64,000 nucleotides of DNA from NCBI GenBank assembly GCA_044464485.1, contig JBIQLG010000012.1:1-64000 (forward strand), given 5' to 3'. The first letter of the stretch is position 1. Every line of letters begins with the position of its first letter. The stretch comes from Terrimesophilobacter sp044464485 (GTDB lineage Bacteria > Actinomycetota > Actinomycetes > Actinomycetales > Microbacteriaceae). The notes below the pieces were generated by a model that was not told the origin of the DNA, did no database searches, and saw only the letters and a list, made by a program, of their open reading frames with translations. Of this stretch, positions 1 through 8,960 are shown piece after piece. Both the position numbers and the translations under genes were made by a program.

Positions 1-1881
1 CTGGTTGTCCTGGTACAGCGCGACCGAGTCCGCCACCCCGTTCACCGCCGCGATCTGCGTCAACTGATCTGGGGTGAGAATCGGCGAGTCGATGCGGATG
101 TCGGCACCGACCTTGGATTCGGCTGCCGCGGAAATACCGCTGGCCACGGTTCCCAGGAGCGCGCCGGAAAACACGGCAACGGCGATTCCCACCACCATCG
201 CAAGCACGGGCGCAAGTCCCGCTGCGGGACCTCGGATGCCGCGGTGCGCGCCAAGGAACCCGACGATTCCCGTACGCCGCTTCGTGGCCCTGGCGTAGGC
301 CACGAGCGGGAGCGGATAGAAGCGTAAAACAAGCAGCCCGGCGGTGAGCGCGAGCAACAGGGGGGTTGCGGCAAGCAAGGGGTCCACGCCGATGGTCGAA
401 GAATTGGTGGTGAGGCCGCGTTGGAGGAGGAGCGTTACCGCGAGGGCCGTGAGCGCCAGGACCATGATTTCGACGACGGCACGGAATCCCCTGCCCACTC
501 GAGGATTCACATCGCTGCGCGTTCCCCTGATGTTCAGGCGCGGAGTGGTGAGAGCGATGATTACGGGGGGAAACACAGCGACCGCGAATGCCGCGACGGT
601 TGACACGGGCGACCACGCGGCCGGAAACAACCGCCAGGCGATGATCGCGCCGAGCGCGGCGGCCGGGAGTGAAACGGCGAATGCCTCCATCATGTGAAGG
701 GCACGAAGTTGTGTGCCGCTCGCGCCGCGCGCCGACGCGAGAATGAGTGCGTCACGTCGCCTCAACACGATGAGGCGGGAAAGCAACCAGAGTGCCGCGA
801 TCGCGACGCCCAAGGGGCCCGAAGCCAGGAGAACGAGAACGGACGTGATCGTGGAAACCCGGGCAATCGCCGTCGAGAGCGCGTCTTCGGAGTCCGACGT
901 GAAAAGCAGCGAGGCGACCGTGTCCTGTCCGACAACGTTGGTTACCGGTTGCGGCTGACTGAGGAAGTGACGAAGCGGCGCAAGCAACGCTGCATCGTCT
1001 TCGGCGGTGAGGCCCGTCGTGGAGAGCGGGATGCCGACGCTCGTGGTGGTCGGGAACCTGGCTTCCTTCGCCAGAACCGCCCACGAGTTCGGATCGATGA
1101 ACGCGGCGCTCGTCACGATTTTCGTATACGAGCCGCTGAACGAGGTGTGGGATATCCCGGGGTTCACAGCGGACCGGGCCACTGTCCAGAATCCATCAGC
1201 AGGATCCTTCGCGTCGAAGATGCCGGAGAGCCTGACGTAGTAGCCGTCGCGCGAGTTCACCATGATGAGGCGTTCTTCCCCGACCTTCCACTCGGAAAGC
1301 GCGGCGCTCGTTGTTGAGAGAACGATGTCGATGCTCGGGTCGGAGGGGTCCCGATGAAACGGATCCATCTGATGCGGGTTCGACAACCTTGCCGGGTTCA
1401 TGACGTGGTCGAAGGGTGCCGGCATCGTCCCGTCGGTAAGCCGAATATGTTGTGCGAGCGCAGGGGAGGCAGTCAAGCTGATGCGCGATATCGGGTCGTT
1501 GAATTCGACCCCGAGTCGCAGTGCTTCCGAGTCGAGGGTCGACACCACGAAACTGGCGTCGCCCATTGCGTCGCGCAAGGGATGCGGGGCCTTCCCGACG
1601 ATGTCGGCGAGCGCCTTTTCGAACGGTGCGAACGGAGCAACACCCGGAGCGAGGGGCGGATTTCCCGCCGCACGGCTGATGAGATCCCGCCGCGCAGACG
1701 GAAGGTTTTCAAGCTGGTATGCCACTTCCGCCGATGTCATTGAGCGCAGCGCGAGTGGGGCAGTCGCCGCGAGCGTTGCAACAACAAGCACGATAACTGC
1801 CATCGCAAGGAATGGTCCACGCTGCGATCGAAACTGTCGGGCGACGAGGCCGGTCCCGGAGGTGCGTGAGCGGCGCGTCAT
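1..1881 (-). CDS. FtsX-like ABC transporter permease, 3' part beyond the window edge
   Basis: The frame stays open from an ATG at 1881 down to base 1, so about 627 residues of the N-terminal part are present and the end is missing. After a short basic N-terminus (MTRRSRTSGTG) comes one hydrophobic segment, then an extracytoplasmic region of roughly 300 residues, then a cluster of membrane segments. This is the layout of large FtsX/MacB-type permeases (known for the family). The ATG overlaps the TGA of the upstream permease (ATGA), so the two are translationally coupled and probably work as a pair. No ATP-binding partner is visible and it may lie beyond the edge. The substrate is unknown; such exporters move lipids, peptides or lipoproteins. 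Confidence 0.85.
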   Translation of the reverse strand, partial: MTRRSRTSGTGLVARQFRSQRGPFLAMAVIVLVVATLAATAPLALRSMTSAEVAYQLENLPSARRDLISRAAGNPPLAPGVAPFAPFEKALADIVGKAPHPLRDAMGDASFVVSTLDSEALRLGVEFNDPISRISLTASPALAQHIRLTDGTMPAPFDHVMNPARLSNPHQMDPFHRDPSDPSIDIVLSTTSAALSEWKVGEERLIMVNSRDGYYVRLSGIFDAKDPADGFWTVARSAVNPGISHTSFSGSYTKIVTSAAFIDPNSWAVLAKEARFPTTTSVGIPLSTTGLTAEDDAALLAPLRHFLSQPQPVTNVVGQDTVASLLFTSDSEDALSTAIARVSTITSVLVLLASGPLGVAIAALWLLSRLIVLRRRDALILASARGASGTQLRALHMMEAFAVSLPAAALGAIIAWRLFPAAWSPVSTVAAFAVAVFPPVIIALTTPRLNIRGTRSDVNPRVGRGFRAVVEIMVLALTALAVTLLLQRGLTTNSSTIGVDPLLAATPLLLALTAGLLVLRFYPLPLVAYARATKRRTGIVGFLGAHRGIRGPAAGLAPVLAMVVGIAVAVFSGALLGTVASGISAAAESKVGADIRIDSPILTPDQLTQIAAVNGVADSVALYQDNQ

Positions 1882-4800
1882 CGTGTCTCCAGCCTCTCAC
1901 TCGTGTCGAGCGCCGAGCGGCGCACGCGGCGAGCATTGAGTGCCGCGATTCCGAGCAGCGCCGCGAGGGTAATGGCCAGCAACACCCCACCCTCGACGAA
2001 GGCGAACTCCAACGGTGCGGGCATTCCACTCGGCGCGGATTCGACGGCGGAGTGCACAAGGTTCGGTACGGTCAGGGCAGACACGATGGCTCCCGCGAGA
2101 ATGCCGAACCCGGTCGAAACCAGAATGACGGCACCGAGTTCCCACACGCGCGAGCGCGACTGCCCTCGAGCGGAAACGCCTACCGCTCTGAGCACGGCAA
2201 TCTCGCCGCGTCGCGCGCGCGCGACGGTGAGTGCGACGGCGCCGAGGGAGATCGCGGCCAGGAGCAGTCCGCCCGCGGCCGCGATCCACAGCGCCCGCTC
2301 CGCGGGGACGGCAAAATCACTGTTGACTGCCGTCGACGCCGTCACCGCTGTGGCGCCATCCGGGAGCGCGCCGGTTAATGCGCTCGCATTGCTCGTCGCC
2401 ACCCACACCTGGTTTGCGGCAGGAACAATTGGGCTCGTACTCAGAACGTAGTTGTTGAAGGCCCCGAAATCCGCGACTATTCCAAACCGTGACTGCACGC
2501 CGGGAACAAACGGCACGACACCGGAGATCTTCCCGTTGATGGACAGCCCGCTCCCCGCGAACCGAAATGTGAACGGGTCACCCCGTGCGAGACGGTAATG
2601 GTCCGCAAGCTCCCGACTCACCACTATCGGAAGGGGTGGAGGCTCGAAATAGGAACCTCCATTCACGCCCGGTTGGCTGAGCTGCGACGACGCGCCGCCG
2701 AGGTCTACGAATCGGATGCTTGAAGTCAGCGATCCTTTGCTGGGCAACCCGATCGTGAGACTGCTGCTGCCGCTTTCGGAACTGAATCCGAAGGAATTCA
2801 GCGTCGAGGCACCCCACGTCGTGGTGTCGAAATCCACCCCGGCCGTGCCTGCCGATGTTGTGGCGGTAAGGCCGCTGTAGTGCGCCGCAAAGTAGCCATC
2901 GTCGACGCGAAGGGTGTAGTCGATTCCCGTCAGCCACCACTGCCGCGTACCAGGCGGGAGGTCGACGTGGAGTTCCTGATGCAGTGTTGACTGCGCGCCG
3001 AGGCCAGAGAGGTCGACACGGGGAAACTGCACCGTGAGCAGTGCCCCCTGCGCATTGTGCAGCCACAGTTTCGATTGCGCCCAGCCGATGGGCGTCGCAC
3101 CGCGAAGTGGCGAGAAGTCGGCCGAGCCAATGTCGGCGGAAAGCGAAACGGACGTAGCGCCTTCCGGCAGCGCCACGCCGGTCGGATCCGGTGCGCCAAG
3201 AAAGCGCGCGAGCGTTTTCACGTCCAGCGTGTTTCCCGCTCGGGAAACAACGGATGTCAGGGCATCGTGCGGGATTGCAGTGATGCGGCCCGCGTCGTCG
3301 TCGCCAATGGTGACGGGCGTCGAAAACACGGGAGCAACAGCGCTCACACCAGAAATCGACCGGAACTCGCTGCCGTCGACAGGTTCGGCTCCCGCCTCGG
3401 GGAAGTCGGAACTGGTGAGCATGACGCGCGCGTCGGCTCCGGCGATCAGTTCGGCGTTGCGTTCCGTGAGTGTGCGCCACGAGCCCGAATATCCGGATGC
3501 GACGACGAGGCCGCCTATGGCGAGCGTCACGACGAGCACGGCCACCGCGTAACTGCTGAGGCCCCGCGCCACCTGCCTGGCCGAATACGAGGGTTGCAGG
3601 CGTCGCCGACCGGCCGCGATGCGTTGCCACGCGTTGGTGAGCGGCCCGAAGGCCACGAGCGCCACGAGTGCGGTCGCGATGAGCGCAAGAGTTGGGGCGA
3701 TCACCGCGAGAGGATTCACCGAGACGCGCCCGGAGGCGTCCGTGATCAGGGGAGTGCCGTAGAGCAGCAACTGCCATACCGCAACGGCAGCGGCGGCAAG
3801 TGCGAGCGCGGTCGTACCGAGCGTTGCCGCGGTTCTCGTGCGCCCCGAGTCATCGACTTCGTCGCGCCTGGCAAGGCGAATCGCGTCGAGAAAGGCGGTC
3901 ACGCCGAAGATGCCGAGCACACCGGCGGCGGCCAGCACGCCGAATTCCCACGGAATGAACGCAATGGCACTCGCACTGATCACGGTGTCGAGCACCATCG
4001 TCGCAACGGCGAACCCGGCGCCACATCCGATGACGGCGACGAAGGCGGCCTCGCCCACGCCGGCGACGGTGAGCCAGGCGGCGGAAGCGCCGCGCGAGCG
4101 CAGGAGTGCGTTCTCCGGGCGTCGCGCGAGCGAGAGCAGTCGCGCGAGCTGGACGAGCGCGATGGTTCCCATGAGAACGACGAGGAGCGTGCCAACGGGA
4201 GTGACGCCTCGCACGGATGCGAGTTTGGCGTTCACCACGGAGGCCGTGCGGGAGACGGTTCCGTCGACGGTGACTTCACCCTGCGCAACGGACTTCTTTT
4301 TCTTGATGCTCGTGAGCAATCCGCTCGCCGCCGTGCCTGCTCGATCGAGTTCCTCGGGGGTGAGCTCACGGGTATCGAGGGCAATCGTCCAGCGCACGGC
4401 AGGGGTTGGCCCGAGATGGGGGATCAGACTCTCAGGGATGACGAGCGGCCCGAAACTTGCCGTTCCGTCCCCGGCGGCTTTGGCATGGCCATCCGCGATC
4501 CCCTTTTCGGAGAACCAGCGGGAGGCGCTCGCGTCTTTGGCACGCCACGTGCCCGCAATCCTGATCGATTTCGCGTCGGAGCCGGTACCGACCACGATTA
4601 CGTCGCCCACCGTGAGTCCGAGCGTCTGGGCGGCGTCCGCTTGAAGAACTCCGGGTGCGGGGTGGTCTGCGCTGCCGTCGCCGGCGGTTTCGTCGGCCCA
4701 CTGTCCCTCCACCAGTTCGGCATTGTGCCGCAGGTCGGGGTCGGTGGCGACGGTGATGCGTGCTTCGTCTTCGGTGTCGAGGGTGAGCTGCCGACCGTTC

Positions 4801-5117
4801 AGGGTTGCGGGAAGCGGATAGTCGGCGAGGGTTCTCGTCACGACGATGGGTACACCGGAAAGCTTGCTGTCGAATACCTTCATCGCGCCGGAATTCTGCG
4901 CGCTCGCATCGTCGGCCAGTTTCGTCTCGACGCGGAGGGCGCGAGCGGTGGCGTCTGACTTCGCCACAAGCTCGCGCGTGTTGATGGTGCCCGAGAAATC
5001 GAGGTACCCGACAAGCCCGACGACGAGTGCGGTGAGAACGAGGGCGACCGCCCCGATGGTGGCAAGCAATCCGGATTGTGCGCGCGAGCGGCGAGCGGCC
5101 AGTCGCGTGCTGTGCAT
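1878..5117 (-). CDS. FtsX-like ABC transporter permease (large, about 1079 aa)
   Basis: The product has an N-terminal membrane anchor (residues about 15-40), a large extracytoplasmic domain, a central group of four or more membrane helices (about 330-520), a second extracytoplasmic domain and a C-terminal FtsX block that includes ARRGEIAVLRAVGVS. The alternating soluble and FtsX domains are typical of actinobacterial FtsX-like permeases. I chose the ATG at 5117 because a GAGGG-type ribosome site lies just before it; the frame could extend to 5195 without such support. The stop overlaps the start of the next permease by four bases. Membrane export or mechanotransmission is the family role; the substrate is not inferable. 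Confidence 0.85.
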   Translation of the reverse strand: MHSTRLAARRSRAQSGLLATIGAVALVLTALVVGLVGYLDFSGTINTRELVAKSDATARALRVETKLADDASAQNSGAMKVFDSKLSGVPIVVTRTLADYPLPATLNGRQLTLDTEDEARITVATDPDLRHNAELVEGQWADETAGDGSADHPAPGVLQADAAQTLGLTVGDVIVVGTGSDAKSIRIAGTWRAKDASASRWFSEKGIADGHAKAAGDGTASFGPLVIPESLIPHLGPTPAVRWTIALDTRELTPEELDRAGTAASGLLTSIKKKKSVAQGEVTVDGTVSRTASVVNAKLASVRGVTPVGTLLVVLMGTIALVQLARLLSLARRPENALLRSRGASAAWLTVAGVGEAAFVAVIGCGAGFAVATMVLDTVISASAIAFIPWEFGVLAAAGVLGIFGVTAFLDAIRLARRDEVDDSGRTRTAATLGTTALALAAAAVAVWQLLLYGTPLITDASGRVSVNPLAVIAPTLALIATALVALVAFGPLTNAWQRIAAGRRRLQPSYSARQVARGLSSYAVAVLVVTLAIGGLVVASGYSGSWRTLTERNAELIAGADARVMLTSSDFPEAGAEPVDGSEFRSISGVSAVAPVFSTPVTIGDDDAGRITAIPHDALTSVVSRAGNTLDVKTLARFLGAPDPTGVALPEGATSVSLSADIGSADFSPLRGATPIGWAQSKLWLHNAQGALLTVQFPRVDLSGLGAQSTLHQELHVDLPPGTRQWWLTGIDYTLRVDDGYFAAHYSGLTATTSAGTAGVDFDTTTWGASTLNSFGFSSESGSSSLTIGLPSKGSLTSSIRFVDLGGASSQLSQPGVNGGSYFEPPPLPIVVSRELADHYRLARGDPFTFRFAGSGLSINGKISGVVPFVPGVQSRFGIVADFGAFNNYVLSTSPIVPAANQVWVATSNASALTGALPDGATAVTASTAVNSDFAVPAERALWIAAAGGLLLAAISLGAVALTVARARRGEIAVLRAVGVSARGQSRSRVWELGAVILVSTGFGILAGAIVSALTVPNLVHSAVESAPSGMPAPLEFAFVEGGVLLAITLAALLGIAALNARRVRRSALDTSERLETR

Positions 5118-5241
5118 GGGTGCTCCCTCGATGAACGACACGAGAATACTCTCAGTCGGAAGAACTGCAGCGGGAATGCGAGTCGATTGCGGCACTTTTT
5201 CGCAAAAAGAAACAAAAATCTGCTCGAAAACTAGACAAGAG

Positions 5242-5266
5242 TTTGTTTGTACGCTTTACTAACAAA
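5242..5266 (+). promoter_or_regulatory. Inverted repeat enclosing a -10 box ahead of the ROK regulator
   Basis: TTTGTT (5242-5247) and AACAAA (5261-5266) form a perfect 6-bp inverted repeat. Between them lies TACGCT (5250-5255), which fits a TANNNT -10 box. A repressor bound to the repeat would cover the promoter, so autoregulation by the ROK protein is the natural inference. The repeat sits in the 149-bp gap to the divergent permease gene. Confidence 0.5.
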
Positions 5267-6496
5267 ATGACTGCAGCGGGAACGCAGCGAAGCCTTCCCC
5301 CGAAAACCGCCCAAGACACCCCGGCGGCTCGAGGAACCGGATTCGCAGACCACACAACGACGGGCTTCACATCCAGCCGCGCGCTTCGCCCGCATTCCAA
5401 AGTGCTTCCCGAACACGCACGCGCACACAATCGTTCCCTCGTGCTTCAAACTCTCTACCGTGCGGGGCAGCAAAGCCGAGCAGACATCGCCAGAAGCACC
5501 GGGCTGACGCGAGTGACGGTCTCTGACCTCGTCGGTGAATTCGTTGCAGAGGGCCTCATCGTGGAGACCGGTCAGCGCGAAGATGTTCGGCCAGGCAAAC
5601 CCGCCACGCTGCTGGAGATGAACCCCACTGCGTTCCAAATCGTGGGCATCGACCTGAGTGACTACGCGCTGTTTCGCGGAGCACTGCTCAACCTCGACGG
5701 AACGATGGTGGAGCACCGCACGGTGCCTCTCTCCGGAAGCACGGCAAAAGACGCCACGGCGAAAGTAGTGGCACTCATCCGGGAGCTTTTGTCCATTGCG
5801 ACGAGTCCGATCCTCGGAGTGGGAGTCGGTTCGCCCGGCGTCGTGGATCTTGCCGGTACGGTGCTCTCCGCTCCGAACCTCGGGTGGACTCACGAACCGC
5901 TGCAGGACATCCTCGCGGCGGAATTTTCGCTTCCTGTCGTCGTGGGCAATGACGCCAACGCCGCGGTACTCGCCGAACACAGTTTCGGCGACGCGGAAGG
6001 CGACATGATGCTCGTCAAGGTGGGGCACGGTGTCGGTGCCGGTCTCCTGCTCGGTGGCGCGCCGCTGTACGGCAGCCGATTCGCCGCCGGTGAAATCGGG
6101 CATGTCGTGGTGGGAACCTCTGACGGCTTGCCGTGCGCGTGCGGCAAGATGGGATGCCTTGAGACCTGGCTTGCCGTTCCCAGACTTGAGGCCGCGCTCG
6201 AGCAGGCGGATTCAACGGGCACGGACCCGCGGGAGATTCTCGCAGCAGCCGGTCGTCACCTCGGGCTTGCACTTGCACCCGTCGTCGGGGCGCTCAACCT
6301 CGCAGAAATCGTGTTGAGCGGCCCGACCAGCCTTCTTGATGGCCCGCTTGCCGCGGCAACCATCGACACGCTCCGCAACCGCACGATGGCCGAATTCCAT
6401 GGCGATCTCACGGTTCGGATGACAACGCTCGGGGAGAACATCGTCGTGCGCGGCGCTGCCGTGATGGTGCTCTCCGGGCAACTCGGGGTTTCGTGA
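5267..6496 (+). CDS. ROK family transcriptional regulator (NagC/XylR type)
   Basis: Residues about 35-85 form a winged helix-turn-helix (QQSRADIARSTGLTRVTVSD). The rest is a ROK sugar-kinase-like domain with the family zinc motif CACGKMGCLE. This combination is the hallmark of ROK repressors that sense amino sugars or other sugars. The gene heads a same-strand cluster of sugar-binding protein, permeases, ROK kinase and nagB, so it probably controls GlcNAc uptake and use. The ATG at 5267 is preferred; an upstream TTG at 5243 falls inside the putative operator. The length of 409 residues is normal for the family. Confidence 0.9.
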   Translation: MTAAGTQRSLPPKTAQDTPAARGTGFADHTTTGFTSSRALRPHSKVLPEHARAHNRSLVLQTLYRAGQQSRADIARSTGLTRVTVSDLVGEFVAEGLIVETGQREDVRPGKPATLLEMNPTAFQIVGIDLSDYALFRGALLNLDGTMVEHRTVPLSGSTAKDATAKVVALIRELLSIATSPILGVGVGSPGVVDLAGTVLSAPNLGWTHEPLQDILAAEFSLPVVVGNDANAAVLAEHSFGDAEGDMMLVKVGHGVGAGLLLGGAPLYGSRFAAGEIGHVVVGTSDGLPCACGKMGCLETWLAVPRLEAALEQADSTGTDPREILAAAGRHLGLALAPVVGALNLAEIVLSGPTSLLDGPLAAATIDTLRNRTMAEFHGDLTVRMTTLGENIVVRGAAVMVLSGQLGVS

Positions 6497-6572
6497 TGGC
6501 AAACACAGTCACCCCACTGCACCAAGACGGTGTGCGTTCTCTCACATCGCCCAACCCACGAAAGGAAAGCTA

Positions 6573-7931
6573 ATGAACAAGAAGTTCGCGAGCCTGGCCG
6601 GCCTGGCCATGGCTTCCGCTCTTGTGCTCGCGGGTTGCGCCGCGGGCGAGTCAGGAACCGGCGGCGGAGACGGCGCCAGTACCGATGGCAAGGGCAAGAC
6701 AATCACGCTTTGGGTCAACGGAGGCGACACACCCGATTCGCTCCGCACCTACCTCATCGACGAGTTCAAGAAGGAAACGGGCGGCACGCTCAAGATCGAG
6801 CAGCAGGACTGGACAGGTCTCGTGCCGAAGCTCACGACAGCGCTTCCTGACCCGAACAACACGCCGGATGTCGTCGAAGTGGGCAACACGCAGTCGCCGA
6901 CATTCACGAACGTCGGCGCGTTCCTCGACATCTCCGACATGTACAAGGAACTCGGCGGCGACGACCTGCTGCAGTCTTTCGTGGATGTCGGAGTCGTCGA
7001 CGGAAAGAACTACACGTTGCCGTACTACTTCGGATCGCGTTACGTGTTCTACCGCAAGGATGTCTGGAAGGAGGCGGGCGTCGAGGTGCCCAAGACGCTC
7101 GACGAGTTCAACGCCGCGGTCGAGAAGATCGCCGAGGCGAACCCGCGGAACATCCCGAACTTCTCCGGACTGTTCATCGGCGGTCAGGACTGGCGCAACG
7201 GCATCTCCTGGATCTTCGCCAATGGCGGGGACCTCGCCAAGGTGAAGGACGGGAAGTGGGTGTCGACGCTGAGCGACCCGAACTCCATCAAGGGACTGGA
7301 ACAGCTTCAGAAGATCGACGAGACCGCCAACAACGCCCCCGCCGACGCCAAGGACAACACTCCGTGGATCTACCTGAATGACACGGATGTCGCGACCAAC
7401 GCCGACAAGTCGACCTCGGACACCTCGATGAACTCGGCCACGATCATGGCCCCGGCGTGGGCGCACTGGTCGATCGGCGACCTGTCCGAGAAGGACGGCA
7501 AGCCGGTCCGCACATGGAACGACGATACGTTCGGCGTGTTCGCTCTCCCCGGCAACGACGGCAAGCCGGCTCCCGTGTTCGCGGGCGGCTCCAACATCGG
7601 GATCTCGGCGAAGAGCAAGAACCCGGGACTGGCCAAGACGCTCCTGAAGATCATCTTCTCCCCCGAGTACCAGCAGATGCTCGGAAAGAACGGGCTCGGT
7701 CCGGCCAACACGAAGTACATGTCCTCGCTCGGCGACGACGAGTTCGCGCAAGCGCTCATCGCCTCCGCGTCGAACTCGAAGCTGACCCCTGCCGCACCCG
7801 GCTGGGCCACCGTCGAGGGCAAGCAGATCCTTGAAGAGTTCTTCAGCAAGGTCGCCCAGGGCGGCGACATCGCGAGCCTCGCCAAGGAATATGATGCCAA
7901 GATCACGCCGCTCCTGAACCTCAAGGGCTAA
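6573..7931 (+). CDS. Sugar ABC transporter substrate-binding lipoprotein
   Basis: The N-terminus is a lipoprotein signal ending in a lipobox (ALVLAGCAAG, Cys near residue 22), so the protein should be anchored outside the membrane. The mature part resembles family 1 (MalE/UgpB-like) carbohydrate-binding proteins of about 450 residues. A good ribosome site (AAAGGAAAG) precedes the ATG. It is followed by two permeases, a ROK kinase and nagB, which points to GlcNAc or chito-oligosaccharides as ligand (inference from context; specificity cannot be read from the sequence). No ATPase gene is in this cluster. Confidence 0.9.
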   Translation: MNKKFASLAGLAMASALVLAGCAAGESGTGGGDGASTDGKGKTITLWVNGGDTPDSLRTYLIDEFKKETGGTLKIEQQDWTGLVPKLTTALPDPNNTPDVVEVGNTQSPTFTNVGAFLDISDMYKELGGDDLLQSFVDVGVVDGKNYTLPYYFGSRYVFYRKDVWKEAGVEVPKTLDEFNAAVEKIAEANPRNIPNFSGLFIGGQDWRNGISWIFANGGDLAKVKDGKWVSTLSDPNSIKGLEQLQKIDETANNAPADAKDNTPWIYLNDTDVATNADKSTSDTSMNSATIMAPAWAHWSIGDLSEKDGKPVRTWNDDTFGVFALPGNDGKPAPVFAGGSNIGISAKSKNPGLAKTLLKIIFSPEYQQMLGKNGLGPANTKYMSSLGDDEFAQALIASASNSKLTPAAPGWATVEGKQILEEFFSKVAQGGDIASLAKEYDAKITPLLNLKG

Positions 7932-7950
7932 GCGGCTCCACGCGACGGTT

Positions 7951-7979
7951 GGGGGCGCAAGAGCACTTCTTGCGCCCCC
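7951..7979 (+). promoter_or_regulatory. Perfect 12-bp stem-loop between binding-protein and permease genes
   Basis: GGGGGCGCAAGA (7951-7962) pairs perfectly with 7968-7979 around a 5-base loop. There is no T-run after it, so complete termination is unlikely. Such hairpins behind a binding-protein gene usually protect the upstream mRNA and reduce downstream transcription, giving more binding protein than permease (general knowledge applied here). Confidence 0.75.
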
Positions 7980-8027
7980 AATCCGTTCCCCCCCCGGCCA
8001 ATCGCACACAGGAAGGAAGAACGCACG

Positions 8028-8960
8028 ATGACGGTTGACGCTCCGCGGCACGCGTCGAAACTCGCTTTGACTCCTTCAAGGCGACGCGCACTTCCCTACC
8101 TCCTGATCTTCCCGTCGGTCGGCATCCTCGTCCTGGCGCTCGGTTACCCCGTTGTGTGGCAGCTCGTCACGTCGATGCAGCAGTTCGGACTTCGCCAGCA
8201 GTTCGGGCAGCCGGCAGACTTCGTGTGGTTCCAGAATTACCTGGCTCTGGCCACCGACCCTGAGTTGTGGGGTGTGGTGGTTCGATCGATCGTGTTCTGC
8301 GTCGTCACCGCGGCCGTGACCATGGTGATCGGTGTGCTGTTGGCGCTCCTCATGAATGCGGTGGGCAAGACCGTGCGGATCATCCTCCAGGTGGCGATGC
8401 TCCTCGCCTGGGCCATGCCCGTCGTCGCCGCGATGACGGTGTGGACGTGGCTGTTCAACTGGCGCCGCGGCCTCGTCAACTGGGTTCTCACGTCGATGGG
8501 AATCGACTTTCAGGGTCACAACTGGTTGCTCGAGCCCCTGTCCTTCTACTTCATCGCGATGCTCGTCATCGTGTGGATGAGCGTGCCGTTCGTGGCGCTC
8601 TCGGTGTTCGCCGGGCTCACGCAGATCTCCGACGAGATCACCGAGGCGTCCGAGATGGATGGCGCCAACGGCTGGCAGCGCTTGTGGAGCATCATCGTCC
8701 CGATGATTCGACCGATCCTGTCCATCGTGCTGCTCCTGCAACTCATTTGGGACCTGCGCGTGTTCACCCAGATCAAGCTCCTGCAGGACGCCGGCTCCAT
8801 CGCGAACGAGACGAACCTGCTCGGCACCTACATCTACCAGATCGGCACGGCCGCGAGCGACTTCGGGATGGCCTCCGCCGTTTCGGTGTTCATCCTCGCG
8901 CTCACCGTGGGGCTCAGCTGGTTTTATGTTCGAAGCATGCTCAAGGAGGATGAATCGTGA
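8028..8960 (+). CDS. Sugar ABC transporter permease (MalF/UgpA-like)
   Basis: The 310-residue protein has six predicted membrane helices. The cytoplasmic EAA-type loop that docks the ATPase reads EITEASEMDGANGWQRLWSI (about residues 203-222). It is the first membrane subunit of the importer begun by the solute-binding lipoprotein upstream. Its stop overlaps the next permease's GTG start, so the two permeases are coupled. The ATG has a GGAAGGAAG ribosome site. Substrate is inferred from the cluster as GlcNAc or chitobiose-like sugars. Confidence 0.9.
   Translation: MTVDAPRHASKLALTPSRRRALPYLLIFPSVGILVLALGYPVVWQLVTSMQQFGLRQQFGQPADFVWFQNYLALATDPELWGVVVRSIVFCVVTAAVTMVIGVLLALLMNAVGKTVRIILQVAMLLAWAMPVVAAMTVWTWLFNWRRGLVNWVLTSMGIDFQGHNWLLEPLSFYFIAMLVIVWMSVPFVALSVFAGLTQISDEITEASEMDGANGWQRLWSIIVPMIRPILSIVLLLQLIWDLRVFTQIKLLQDAGSIANETNLLGTYIYQIGTAASDFGMASAVSVFILALTVGLSWFYVRSMLKEDES

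Noticed and set aside
3057..4958. 633-codon plus-strand open frame opposite the FtsX-like permease
   Set aside because: The composition is Arg/Gly/Asp-rich and featureless, while the minus strand encodes a clear membrane protein.
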